This document shows, piece by piece, positions 27,034 to 34,666 of a stretch of 64,000 bases of DNA. The stretch is from Bordetella genomosp. 9. GTDB taxonomy: Bacteria; Pseudomonadota; Gammaproteobacteria; Burkholderiales; Burkholderiaceae_B. Position numbers and translations under genes: made by a program. Within the stretch, counting starts at the first letter, position 1, and every line of letters begins with the position of its first letter. The DNA lies in NCBI RefSeq assembly GCF_002261425.1, contig NZ_NEVJ01000002.1, forward strand, positions 620,001 through 684,000. The letters run 5' to 3'. The notes beneath the pieces are model-generated. The model worked only from the letters and a program-made list of their open reading frames with translations, was not told where the DNA came from and did not search any database.

Positions 27034-28659
27034 TCAGGCGGCGCGTGCTCCATGGCGCGCGACGATATCCCGTGCGACCGCTTCCGCGATCTCGATACCA
27101 TCGATGGCCGCGGAATAGATGCCGCCCGCATACCCGGCGCCTTCCCCGGCCGGGTACAGTCCGGCCGTGTTGATGCTTTGGCAGTCGTCGTCCCGGCGCT
27201 TGATGCGCAGGGGGGATGACGTGCGGGTTTCGACGCCGGTCAATATCGCATCGCCCATGGCATACCCCTTGATCTTGCGATCGAACGCCGGCAGGGCTTC
27301 GCGGATGGCTTCGATCGCGTAATCGGGTAGGGCGGTCGACAGGTCGGTCGGTGTGACGCCCGGCGTATACGAAGGCTGCACCGCGCCCAGCGTGGTCGAT
27401 GGCCGCCGCGCCAGGAAGTCTTCCACGCGCTGTCCGGGGGCGAGATAGCCGCCGCCGCCCAGCTCGAACGCGCGCGATTCCCAGAACCGCTGGAAGTCGA
27501 TGCCCGCCAGCGGACCGCCGGGGTAGTCGTCGGGGGTAATACCCACCACGATGCCCGCATTGGCATTGCGTTCGGCGCGCGAGTATTGGCTCATGCCATT
27601 GGTGACCACGCGATTCGGCTCGGAAGTGGCGGCCACCACGGTCCCGCCCGGGCACATGCAGAAGCTGTACACCGACCTGCCGTTGTTGCAGTGATGCACC
27701 AGCTTGTAGTCCGCGGCGCCGAGCACGGGATGGCGCACGTGCTTGCCGAAGCGGGCACGGTCGATCAGGCTTTGCGGGTGTTCGATGCGAAAACCGATCG
27801 AAAACGGCTTGGCTTCCAGGTAGACGCCGCGGTCGTGCAGCATCTGGAAAGTGTCGCGGGCGCTATGGCCGACGGCCAGCACGACATGCGTGCAGGGCAG
27901 GTATTCGCCGCCGGCCAGCGTCAGGCCGCGCACCCGTCCGCCGTCCACGTCCAGGTCTTCCACCCGGCTCTGGAAGCGGACCTCTCCGCCCAGCGCCTCG
28001 ATGGATGCGCGCATCTTCTCCACCATGCTGACCAGGCGGAAGGTGCCGATGTGCGGCTTGCTGACATACAGGATTTCATCCGGCGCGCCGGCCAGGACGA
28101 ATTCCTCCAGCACCTTGCGGCCCAGATGGCGAGGATCCTTGATCTGGCTGTAAAGCTTGCCGTCAGAGAACGTGCCCGCGCCACCCTCGCCGAACTGGAC
28201 GTTCGATTCCGGATCGAGCACGCGCTTGCGCCAGAGGCCGAATGTGTCCTTCGTTCTTTCCCGTACAGATTTGCCGCGCTCCAGAATGATGGGACGAAAG
28301 CCCATCTGGGCGAGGATCAATCCGGCGAACAGCCCACAGGGCCCCATGCCGATCACCACAGGGCGCGACGCATCGGAAGCCATGCCGGCGTTCGCGACGA
28401 ATCTGTACTGCATATCAGGCGTCTCGGCGACGTGCGGATCACCAGCACAGTTCGCGCGCACGGACGTCTCGTCCCGCACCTGTACGTCGACGGTATAGAC
28501 CAGCTGGATGTTGTCGCGCTTGCGGGCGTCGTAGCCGCGGCGGTGGACATGCAGGGATAACAGATGGGAGGCCGGGACCGCCAGGCGCGCGGCGACGGCT
28601 TGGGCCAGCGCCGGTTCGGGATGATCCAGCGGAAGCTTGACTTCGGAAATACGTAGCAT
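27034..28659 (-). CDS. FAD-dependent dehydrogenase (COG2509-type)
   Basis: This 541-residue flavoprotein belongs to the uncharacterised FAD-dependent dehydrogenase family. An N-terminal ferredoxin-like part of about 95 residues (LRISEVKLPLDHPEPALAQA) precedes the FAD-binding motif PVVIGMGPCGLFAGLILAQ. Visible conserved stretches are FGEGGAGTFSDGKLYSQIKD, a HVVLAVGHSARDTFQML motif and, near the end, GLYPAGEGAGYAGGIYSAAI. The substrate is not established. It converges on the 26675 gene with 8 nt between stops. Confidence 0.9.
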   Translation of the reverse strand: MLRISEVKLPLDHPEPALAQAVAARLAVPASHLLSLHVHRRGYDARKRDNIQLVYTVDVQVRDETSVRANCAGDPHVAETPDMQYRFVANAGMASDASRPVVIGMGPCGLFAGLILAQMGFRPIILERGKSVRERTKDTFGLWRKRVLDPESNVQFGEGGAGTFSDGKLYSQIKDPRHLGRKVLEEFVLAGAPDEILYVSKPHIGTFRLVSMVEKMRASIEALGGEVRFQSRVEDLDVDGGRVRGLTLAGGEYLPCTHVVLAVGHSARDTFQMLHDRGVYLEAKPFSIGFRIEHPQSLIDRARFGKHVRHPVLGAADYKLVHHCNNGRSVYSFCMCPGGTVVAATSEPNRVVTNGMSQYSRAERNANAGIVVGITPDDYPGGPLAGIDFQRFWESRAFELGGGGYLAPGQRVEDFLARRPSTTLGAVQPSYTPGVTPTDLSTALPDYAIEAIREALPAFDRKIKGYAMGDAILTGVETRTSSPLRIKRRDDDCQSINTAGLYPAGEGAGYAGGIYSAAIDGIEIAEAVARDIVARHGARAA

Positions 28660-28764
28660 GGTGTGGGAATCCGGCGCCGCTTATGGCGCATAGGCGCGGG
28701 CGCCCGATGGGCCCGCAGGCTGCAGTGTAGCAAGCAGCCGGGGCCCGATCGCGGCTTGCCGCGG

Positions 28765-28956
28765 CTATTCCCCCAGCCGCACTCCGCCTTGTGGGGACGG
28801 GGGTGAATCCGGAGGGTCGCCAGGCGTCGGCGGGTCGCCCGGTATGGGCGGTTCGCCTGGGGCGGGTTCCCGGTGAGGCGCGTCCGCGATCAAGTCTTCG
28901 ACGACATGCGCCGAGCTGGGCGTACGCGGGTTCAAGGTGTTGGGCGCTATGGACAT
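28765..28956 (-). CDS. Small proline-rich protein
   Basis: This 63-residue protein starts MSIAPNTLNPRTPSSAHVVE and has a proline/aspartate repeat region (PGEPPIPGDPPTPGDPPDSP). A GGGGGA ribosome-binding site 6 nt before the ATG supports translation. It looks intrinsically disordered and has no signal peptide or domain. A longer frame upstream reads through non-coding sequence. Function unknown. Confidence 0.5.
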   Translation of the reverse strand: MSIAPNTLNPRTPSSAHVVEDLIADAPHREPAPGEPPIPGDPPTPGDPPDSPPSPQGGVRLGE

Positions 28957-29178
28957 GGCGATCCCCCTGTGTGGATGGACCTTGCAAGGGGCAAGCGCCA
29001 TACCCGTATGGCCGTTGTATGGCCATCGTATCGCCGCCGGAGGGCCGGCCGGACGGAACAGCGATTGGGCTGAAACTGCTGGGCACGAGCCTTGCTGAGT
29101 GGGCCACGTCTGGATGGGCGACCAAAGCGTCCAGGATCCGGAAACTTCCATCCAAACGACTCTATAAAGGAAAGACCG

Positions 29179-29316
29179 ATGAAAAACAAAGCCATTCTCG
29201 CTGTTCTGCTCGCCGTTGCCGCCCTGTCGGCCGGCTGCAATACCGTTTCCGGCGCTGGTAAGGATATCGAGCGCGGCGGAGAAAAAATCCAGGGCGCGGC
29301 CGATCGCAATAAGTGA
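29179..29316 (+). CDS. Entericidin A/B family lipoprotein
   Basis: This 45-residue precursor has a lipoprotein signal peptide (KNKAILAVLLAVAALSAGC, lipobox LSAGC). The conserved entericidin motif CNTVSGAGKDIERGGEKIQ gives a mature peptide of about 26 residues. The AAAGGAAAG stretch upstream provides the ribosome-binding site. In Escherichia coli entericidin B is a sigma-S-regulated membrane lipoprotein linked to lysis and EcnA is its antidote. Here it stands alone; a second copy is at 61126-61257. Confidence 0.92.
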   Translation: MKNKAILAVLLAVAALSAGCNTVSGAGKDIERGGEKIQGAADRNK

Positions 29317-29413
29317 TGCACCAGGCGCCGGCGGTCCCGCCCAACGCGGGGCCGCCGGCGTCATGTCTGTTTCATGCATGTGGTTACGTTGACATCCGCT
29401 GGAGGCGATCACA

Positions 29414-29626
29414 ATGTTCAGAACCATGCCCTCGCTTACGCCGGATCAATTCCGCTGGTTGAAGGAATTGCGTTCGCGTGCGTCGCTTGTGGGGTTCGAA
29501 ATACCCGAACCCGTGCGGGGACAACTGGCAGCCTTGAATTACATCGAGGACCGCGACGGCAAGTCGACGGTCACGCGGCCGGGCGCGGCCGCACTGGGTT
29601 CGTACCGCGAGCCGCTACGCCCCTGA
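29414..29626 (+). CDS. Small hypothetical protein, possible minimal winged helix
   Basis: This 70-residue protein follows a GGAGG site. The sequence SLTPDQFRWLKELRSRASLV, then a short loop, PEPVRGQLAALNYIEDRDGK and STVTRPGAAAL, reads as helix, helix, strand, wing and G-x-x-x-L, the order of a minimal winged-helix domain. It could be a small DNA-binding protein or merely share the fold. No neighbour suggests a target. Confidence 0.6.
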   Translation: MFRTMPSLTPDQFRWLKELRSRASLVGFEIPEPVRGQLAALNYIEDRDGKSTVTRPGAAALGSYREPLRP

Positions 29627-29705
29627 GCCGATCTGGCCTGGCCGACGGTATCGCTCCGCAGCTGATGCATAATCCACGCTTCATCTAGGAACGTGGAGCA
29701 GGGTA

Positions 29706-30128
29706 ATGCCCGGATGCCGTCCATTGCTGTTCGCCGCGCTGGCATTGCTGGCCGGCTGCGCGTCGGGGATCGAACCCGGCGGCAATTTTCCCACCGTGAC
29801 CTTCGACGTCGCCACGCCTTACGACGCGGCCCTGCGCCGCGGCAGCGAATTCGTGCGGACCTGCCATACCGCGCCCGAGCATCCGTATGGCGTGGAGTAT
29901 CGCGACACCATGACGCTCGACGAGAAGTTCGCGGTGGGGCGCATCGTGGTCATCAAGGTGCCCGAGCCCAACGTCCATCTTGAAGTTCTCGAGTTCAAGC
30001 CCAAGGGCAAGACGGACGCCACCGTGACAGCCACGGTGGTGGGACGCGATACCTGGGACCAGAAGGAGCTGGAGGCCGTCCAACGGTCCATCGAGACGGC
30101 GACCCCTGTCTGCCGGCCCGCGAGCTAG
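29706..30128 (+). CDS. Predicted lipoprotein
   Basis: This 140-residue precursor has a clear lipobox (PLLFAALALLAGC, Cys at about residue 18). The mature part is a small beta-rich domain with FDVATPYDAALRRGSEFVRT, one internal Cys and one near the C-terminus (TPVCRPAS) that could form a disulphide. I believe it belongs to a small Bordetella-type lipoprotein family, but no function is known. Its stop overlaps by 4 nt the stop of the convergent gene at 30125. Confidence 0.75.
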   Translation: MPGCRPLLFAALALLAGCASGIEPGGNFPTVTFDVATPYDAALRRGSEFVRTCHTAPEHPYGVEYRDTMTLDEKFAVGRIVVIKVPEPNVHLEVLEFKPKGKTDATVTATVVGRDTWDQKELEAVQRSIETATPVCRPAS

Positions 30129-30373
30129 GCTTTCGACTCGTCCTTGGTTTCGGTTTCCGACAGGTCGGAGGCCTCATTGGCGTAGACGTCGTTTTCCGGA
30201 CGCGGGATGCCGGGGTCGCCAGGGTCCGACAGGGCCCGGCCGTCGCGCGGCATGCCGGCTACGGTGGGCGATTTGTCGGGCTCCGGCAGGATACGGGTGC
30301 CGCGGCGCGTGGCTTCGTCGGCATTGTGGATCGAGTTGCGGGGATCCTGGGCGTTGCGAGGCGTTTCAGGCAT
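30125..30373 (-). CDS. Small acidic, disordered protein
   Basis: This 82-residue hydrophilic protein is rich in Pro, Asp, Glu, Ser and Asn: MPETPRNAQDPRNSIHNADE at the start and SDLSETETKDESKA at the end. An AGGAG site 5 nt upstream of the ATG supports it. There is no signal peptide or membrane segment. It lies 15 nt downstream of the similar 30389-30646 gene and probably shares its message. Function unknown; composition suggests a disordered stress-type protein. Confidence 0.6.
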   Translation of the reverse strand: MPETPRNAQDPRNSIHNADEATRRGTRILPEPDKSPTVAGMPRDGRALSDPGDPGIPRPENDVYANEASDLSETETKDESKA

Positions 30374-30388
30374 GGATGCTCCTGCGGT

Positions 30389-30646
30389 TCAGAAAATGTT
30401 CGAGTCGCGCACGTGCTTCTTGTATGGGGCCGGCTTGGTGTTGTCCGCCCAGCTACCATCGCCACGGGTTTCCTCTTCGGGCTGGCTGGCGTCGCGGGCT
30501 TCGTCGGGCGTGCTGGCGGTCGGCGCCGGCGGCAGGTTGGGGACGTCGACTGGCGAGTCCGGCGGAAACACCCGGCCTTGCTCGCCGGCTTCCTCGCGCC
30601 GGGAGCCTGGGTCGCTGGCTTTATCGGCTGATATGGGCTTGCTCAT
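30389..30646 (-). CDS. Small acidic, disordered protein
   Basis: This 85-residue protein starts MSKPISADKASDPGSRREEA and is rich in Pro, Asp, Glu and Ser, ending KKHVRDSNIF. An AGGAG site 6 nt before the ATG supports translation. Like its downstream neighbour at 30125-30373 it lacks hydrophobic segments and is predicted disordered by composition. The two share P-x-x-A/D-rich texture but no clear alignment, so they are a pair by position rather than proven paralogues. Confidence 0.6.
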   Translation of the reverse strand: MSKPISADKASDPGSRREEAGEQGRVFPPDSPVDVPNLPPAPTASTPDEARDASQPEEETRGDGSWADNTKPAPYKKHVRDSNIF

Positions 30647-30745
30647 GATGGGCTCCTGTCATATTGGATATCCGGCGCAAGGCGCGTTCCCGTCGCACGC
30701 AATCCCCGCTATGCTTGCGTCTGCCGCCGTTCAGGCCATGGAACC

Positions 30746-31216
30746 ATGGATTACACAGATCACCCTCGCTCTTCCAACGCCTACCAGGCGCTGACGTCCC
30801 ACGCGCTCTCAGGCTTTCGTTTCCTGGGCTGGATCAATGGCATCGCCGCGCTGATGCTGCTGGCGTTTTCCTTGGGGGTGGTGGGGGGCGATGTCGATCC
30901 GCCCGATCTGCGGCAGCCCATCGCCGCCTTTGCGCTGGGGCTGGCTGCCTGCGCCGTCGGCGTGCTGTTTTCCTATCTGGCGCACTTCAGCGTCTTCCGG
31001 CAGATCGCGGCCGGCCGGAGCGGCAAGGGCCATTGGCTGCCGCTGGTCCTGGCCGCGCTGGCGTATTTCGCCAGCGTCGCCGCTTTCGTGATGGGGTGTT
31101 GGGGGGCGGCCACCGCGGCGGCCGATACCCCGCAGAACGATGTCTCCTACCGCGCCGACGCGGGATTCGCCGTGCCGTCGCTGCCGCTGCGCGGCCAGCT
31201 TCACTCCGGCAAGTAG
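30746..31216 (+). CDS. Small integral membrane protein
   Basis: This 156-residue protein has three likely membrane segments: FLGWINGIAALMLLAFSLGV (about residues 26-46), IAAFALGLAACAVGVLFSYL (57-80) and LPLVLAALAYFASVAAFVMG (100-122). Between the last two lies the basic loop RQIAAGRSGKGHW. No domain family is recognised. Its 3' end overlaps the convergent tetR gene by 16 nt, which could matter for mutual expression. Confidence 0.65.
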   Translation: MDYTDHPRSSNAYQALTSHALSGFRFLGWINGIAALMLLAFSLGVVGGDVDPPDLRQPIAAFALGLAACAVGVLFSYLAHFSVFRQIAAGRSGKGHWLPLVLAALAYFASVAAFVMGCWGAATAAADTPQNDVSYRADAGFAVPSLPLRGQLHSGK

Positions 31217-31836
31217 GCCGATATCAGTTTTTCCGCCGCGTTCGCGACGCTGCGGGCGGGCCCGCCGCCGGATTGCTTGAAGATCTGCGCCGATACGAAG
31301 CAGCCTTCGAGCAGCAACAGCAGGGCGTCGCCCAAGGTGTCGGCGTCCACCGCGCCGGCCTCGCTGGCCAACTGGCGCAAGCGGGCGCGCAAGGCATGCT
31401 TGTTCGCCTCGGCAACGGCCCGGCCGGGATGCACATCCCGATCACCGGGGTATTCCACGACCGCGTTGGTCAGGGCGCAGCCCCGGTACTCCGGGCGCTC
31501 GATGCGCCTGGCGACATGCTGGAAATACGCCAGCAGCTGCGCGCGGGGGGCGCCGGCATGCGGCCGGATCGCGTCCTCGAAGCGCTGGAAAAACGCCGCG
31601 TCGTAATCCTTCAGGTACGAGGCCGCCAGTTCGTCCTTGGAACCGAAACTGCGGTACAGCGTGGGCTTGGTCGCTCCCGCCTGGGTGACGATCTCGTCCA
31701 CGCCGACGGCGCGTATGCCGTCGCGATAGAAAAGCTCGTGCGCCGTGCGGCGGATGCGTTCCGCCGCACGCGGCGGGTTGGATGAGCCGGAATCGGTGCC
31801 CGTGGTCCGGGCGGCGGAGGGTAAGGCGCGTGTCAT
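31201..31836 (-). CDS. TetR family transcriptional regulator
   Basis: This 211-residue repressor has the N-terminal TetR helix-turn-helix ERIRRTAHELFYRDGIRAVG, then VDEIVTQAGATKPTLYRSFG, SKDELAASYL. The alpha-helical ligand domain contains RPEYRGCALTNAVVEYPGD. The start at 31836 (MTRALPSAARTTG) is chosen to match the divergent arrangement; the frame extends to 31881 through the operator region. It is divergent from the MFS transporter gene, and inverted repeats in the 68-nt gap are likely operators for both promoters. Confidence 0.88.
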   Translation of the reverse strand: MTRALPSAARTTGTDSGSSNPPRAAERIRRTAHELFYRDGIRAVGVDEIVTQAGATKPTLYRSFGSKDELAASYLKDYDAAFFQRFEDAIRPHAGAPRAQLLAYFQHVARRIERPEYRGCALTNAVVEYPGDRDVHPGRAVAEANKHALRARLRQLASEAGAVDADTLGDALLLLLEGCFVSAQIFKQSGGGPARSVANAAEKLISAYLPE

Positions 31837-31844
31837 GGTATGGC

Positions 31845-31904
31845 TTGACAATGTTACCGAGCGGTACGTAAGATTCGCCACTCGGAAACGTACCGGTAAG
31901 TAAC
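31845..31904 (+). promoter_or_regulatory. Divergent promoter with TetR-type operators
   Basis: A perfect -35 TTGACA (31845-31850) and a TAAGAT -10 (31869-31874) with 18-nt spacing drive the MFS gene. Perfect 8-nt inverted arms CGGTACGT (31862-31869) and ACGTACCG (31888-31895) flank the -10 and start site. The larger halves GTTACCGAGCGGTAC and GTACCGGTAAGTAAC (31853-31867, 31890-31904) are also inverted relative to each other. This fits binding of the adjacent TetR protein. Confidence 0.75.
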
Positions 31905-33188
31905 ATGACTATAGCTCGTTCCAGGCCGTTTGGACAGAAGTACGCCTTCGTCGTGGTCGCGATGGCCTTCATCGCCCTGCTGGTGGGCGCCGGCCAGCGA
32001 GCGGCGCCCGGCGTGCTGATCGTGCCGCTGGAGCAGGCATTCGGCTGGGGGCGCGATGTGACGTCGCTGTCCGCCGCCATCGGCATTTTCCTGTACGGCC
32101 TGGTGGGCCCCTTCGCCGCGGCGTTGATGCAGAGCTTCGGCGTGCGCCGGACCTTGATCTGCGCCTTGATCCTGATGGCCGTGGCCAGCGGCGCCAGCCT
32201 GTGGATGACGCAACCCTGGCATTTGATCCTGTCCTGGGGCGTGCTTTCCGGGCTGGCGACGGGTTGCGTGGCGGTGGTGTTCGGCGCCACGGTGATCAAT
32301 CGCTGGTTCGTCAGGCATCGGGGGCTGATGATGGGCATCCTGACGGCGAGCACGGCAACCGGAACCTTGATTTTCCTGCCCGGCATGGCTGCCCTGACCG
32401 AGGCGGGCGGCTGGCGCCCGGTGGTGATCGTGGTGGCGGGGGTCTGTCTGGCGCTGGTGCCGCTGGCCTGGTGGCTGATGCCCGAACGGCCCTCCGACAT
32501 CGGCCTGGTGCCTTATGGCGCCGAACCGGGCTACGTGCCGCCCGCGCCGCTGCACAACAACCCGTTGAAGGCCGCTTTCGGCGCCCTGAAGCGCGCCATC
32601 GGCACGCGCAATTTCTGGTTCCTGTTCGCGACGTTCTTCGTCTGCGGCTTCACCACCAACGGCCTGATCGGCACCCACTTCATCGCCTTGTGCAGCGACC
32701 AGGGCATCGCCGAGGTGCGCGCCGCCGGCCTCCTGGCGATGATGGGCTTGTTCGATCTGGTGGGAACGACCGCGTCGGGCTGGCTGACCGACCGCTACGA
32801 TCCTCGCAAGCTGCTGTTCATGTACTACGGCCTGCGCGGGGCATCGTTGATATTCCTGCCTTTTTCGGATTTCTCGATCTACAGCCTGGGCATCTTCGCG
32901 GTGTTCTACGGATTGGACTGGATCGCCACCGTGCCGCCGACCTTGAAGCTGGCGGTGGAGAGTTTCGGCGAGCGGGATGCGCCCATCGTCTTCGGCTGGA
33001 TCGTGGCGGGGCACCAGATCGGCGCCGCCAGCGCGGCATTCATGGCGGGCGCGGTGCGGCAGGCGCAGGGCAGCTATTTCCTGGCCTTCATCATTTCCGG
33101 CGCGACAGGGATCGTGGCCGCGATCATCGCCTTGCAGATCCGCAAGGCCAAGGTGCAGGGCGTCCCCGTGGTGGCCAACGCGGCGTGA
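31905..33188 (+). CDS. MFS transporter, MCT/OFA-like
   Basis: This 427-residue, 12-helix major facilitator has the monocarboxylate-type layout. After a short N-terminus, FVVVAMAFIALLVGAGQRAA and PGVLIVPLEQAFGWGRDVTS are typical of this group, and VINRWFVRHRGLMMGILTAS gives the R-G-x-x-x-G motif. A central loop around 200-225 contains PYGAEPGYVPPAPLHNNPLK. The substrate may be an organic acid; it is not decided here. The TetR-type operators upstream suggest induction by the transported compound. Confidence 0.85.
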   Translation: MTIARSRPFGQKYAFVVVAMAFIALLVGAGQRAAPGVLIVPLEQAFGWGRDVTSLSAAIGIFLYGLVGPFAAALMQSFGVRRTLICALILMAVASGASLWMTQPWHLILSWGVLSGLATGCVAVVFGATVINRWFVRHRGLMMGILTASTATGTLIFLPGMAALTEAGGWRPVVIVVAGVCLALVPLAWWLMPERPSDIGLVPYGAEPGYVPPAPLHNNPLKAAFGALKRAIGTRNFWFLFATFFVCGFTTNGLIGTHFIALCSDQGIAEVRAAGLLAMMGLFDLVGTTASGWLTDRYDPRKLLFMYYGLRGASLIFLPFSDFSIYSLGIFAVFYGLDWIATVPPTLKLAVESFGERDAPIVFGWIVAGHQIGAASAAFMAGAVRQAQGSYFLAFIISGATGIVAAIIALQIRKAKVQGVPVVANAA

Positions 33189-33214
33189 TGGCGTGATGGC
33201 GTGATGGCGTGATG
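33183..33214 (+). repeat. Four perfect tandem copies of GCGTGATG
   Basis: An 8-nt unit is repeated four times without mismatch. The first copy contains the MFS stop codon (TGA at 33186-33188). The array lies about 40 nt upstream of the pyrB -35. Copy-number change could not alter the MFS protein because the stop is in the first unit. Confidence 0.9.
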
Positions 33215-33235
33215 CCCCAGTCACCCGCCGGGGCA

Positions 33236-33300
33236 TATACGCAAAAAATCCATTGGACGTTCGTGGGTGGCCTGCGTAATATACGCAAAGCGTATACACG
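33236..33300 (+). promoter_or_regulatory. pyrB promoter with overlapping palindromic operators
   Basis: The -35 TTGGAC (33253-33258) and -10 TAATAT (33277-33282), with 18-nt spacing, precede the ATG by about 30 nt. The -10 lies inside GCGTA-ATA-TACGC (33274-33286). This overlaps a second perfect palindrome, TATACGC-AAA-GCGTATA (33280-33296). A further half-site, TATACGCAAA, is at 33236-33245, upstream of the -35. A related TATACGCAGA lies inside pyrB near 33518. The layout is that of a repressor-controlled promoter. Confidence 0.75.
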
Positions 33301-33310
33301 TGAGGCCGCC

Positions 33311-34600
33311 ATGTCCATCTCCCAGCAAGCTTTCCTGCGCGACGCCATGCGTCGCCTCAACCTGACGCGCGACGTCTTCGCCGCGCGGATCGGCGTCAAG
33401 CGCCGCGCCCTGGATACGTGGCTCCTGCCCGAAGGGTCGCAGGAGTTTCGCGCCATGCCCGAGGTGGTCGAGCGATTCGTCACCGAGATCGTCCAGAACG
33501 GCGACCTGCGTGAAAAGTATACGCAGAGCGGACAGGACGGTCCCCTGCGTGACCGCATCAGCATGGAAGGCAAGCATCAACTGCTGTCGGTCGACCAGTT
33601 CACCCGCGAATCGGTCGAAGACCTGTTCCGGGTCGCCGACATGATGCAGCCCATCGCACGGCGGCAAAAGGTGTCGCGCGTGCTGGAAGGCGCCGTCCTG
33701 GGCAATCTGTTCTTCGAGGCCAGCACGCGCACGCGCGTCAGCTTCGGCTCGGCGTTCTGCCGACTGGGCGGATCGGTATGCGATACGACCGGCTTCACGT
33801 TTTCGTCCATGGCCAAGGGCGAGTCCATCTACGACACCAGCCGCGTCATGAGCGGCTATGTCGACGCGATGGTGATACGCCATCCCGAAAAGGGTTCCGT
33901 GGCGGAATTCGCCCGCGCCACCAATATCCCGGTGGTGAACGGCGGCGACGGGCCTGGAGAACACCCCAGCCAGGCGTTGCTGGACCTCTACACCATACTC
34001 ACCGAGTTTTCCCGCCTGGGCAAACTGCTGGACGGCGCGCATATCGCGATGGTCGGCGACCTGAAGTACGGCCGCACCGTGCACTCGCTGATCAAGCTGC
34101 TGGCGCTGTACCGCGGCGTCAAGTTCACGCTGATCTCGCCGCCCGGGCTGGAAATGCCGGCCTACATCGTCGAGCAGGCCGCCAAGCACGACAACGTGAT
34201 CGAACAGAAGCAGTCGCTGGACGGCCTGCAGGGCGCGGACGTCATCTACGCCACGCGGGTGCAGAAAGAGCGTTTTGCCGATGAGGCGCAGGAAGGCTAC
34301 ACGCCCGACTTCCAGATCAACCGGGCGATCATCGACACCTACTGCGGCCCGGATACCATCGTCATGCATCCGCTGCCGCGCGACAGCCGGCCGGGCGCGA
34401 ATGACCTGAGCGTGGACCTGAACCATGATCCGCGCCTGGCGATATTCCGGCAGACGGATAACGGCATTCCCATCCGTATGGCCATCTTCGCGGTGCTGCT
34501 CGGGGTGGAAGGCCTGGTGCAGCATTCCATGCGGGACGTGACGTGGCGCCATCCGTCGCACGTCGGCCCGGACGACTCCGCCTTTCACGGCCTGGATTGA
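33311..34600 (+). CDS. pyrB: Aspartate carbamoyltransferase with N-terminal HTH-like extension
   Basis: PyrB condenses carbamoyl phosphate and aspartate in pyrimidine synthesis. The protein is 429 residues, against about 310-340 for a catalytic chain. The catalytic core starts near residue 80 (EGKHQLLSVDQF), with the carbamoyl-phosphate motif STRTR at 138-142, GDGPGEHPSQALLDLYTI, and HPLPR at 353-357. Residues 1-60 are extra and read as a helix-turn-helix: LRDAMRRLNLTRDVFAARIG, then VKRRALDTWLLPEG. The start ATG follows GTGAGG; the frame extends upstream into the promoter and is not used. Palindromes in the promoter make autoregulation plausible. Confidence 0.92.
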   Translation: MSISQQAFLRDAMRRLNLTRDVFAARIGVKRRALDTWLLPEGSQEFRAMPEVVERFVTEIVQNGDLREKYTQSGQDGPLRDRISMEGKHQLLSVDQFTRESVEDLFRVADMMQPIARRQKVSRVLEGAVLGNLFFEASTRTRVSFGSAFCRLGGSVCDTTGFTFSSMAKGESIYDTSRVMSGYVDAMVIRHPEKGSVAEFARATNIPVVNGGDGPGEHPSQALLDLYTILTEFSRLGKLLDGAHIAMVGDLKYGRTVHSLIKLLALYRGVKFTLISPPGLEMPAYIVEQAAKHDNVIEQKQSLDGLQGADVIYATRVQKERFADEAQEGYTPDFQINRAIIDTYCGPDTIVMHPLPRDSRPGANDLSVDLNHDPRLAIFRQTDNGIPIRMAIFAVLLGVEGLVQHSMRDVTWRHPSHVGPDDSAFHGLD

Positions 34601-34666
34601 TCGTCCTGGCGCGCCGCGCCATCCGCGTATGGGGTGGCGCGGTTCATCACGCTTCAGCCCGCCGCG

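Noticed and set aside
33183..33214. Phase-variable switch of the MFS protein by the GCGTGATG array
   Set aside because: The stop codon is in the first copy, so changes in copy number cannot change the reading frame.
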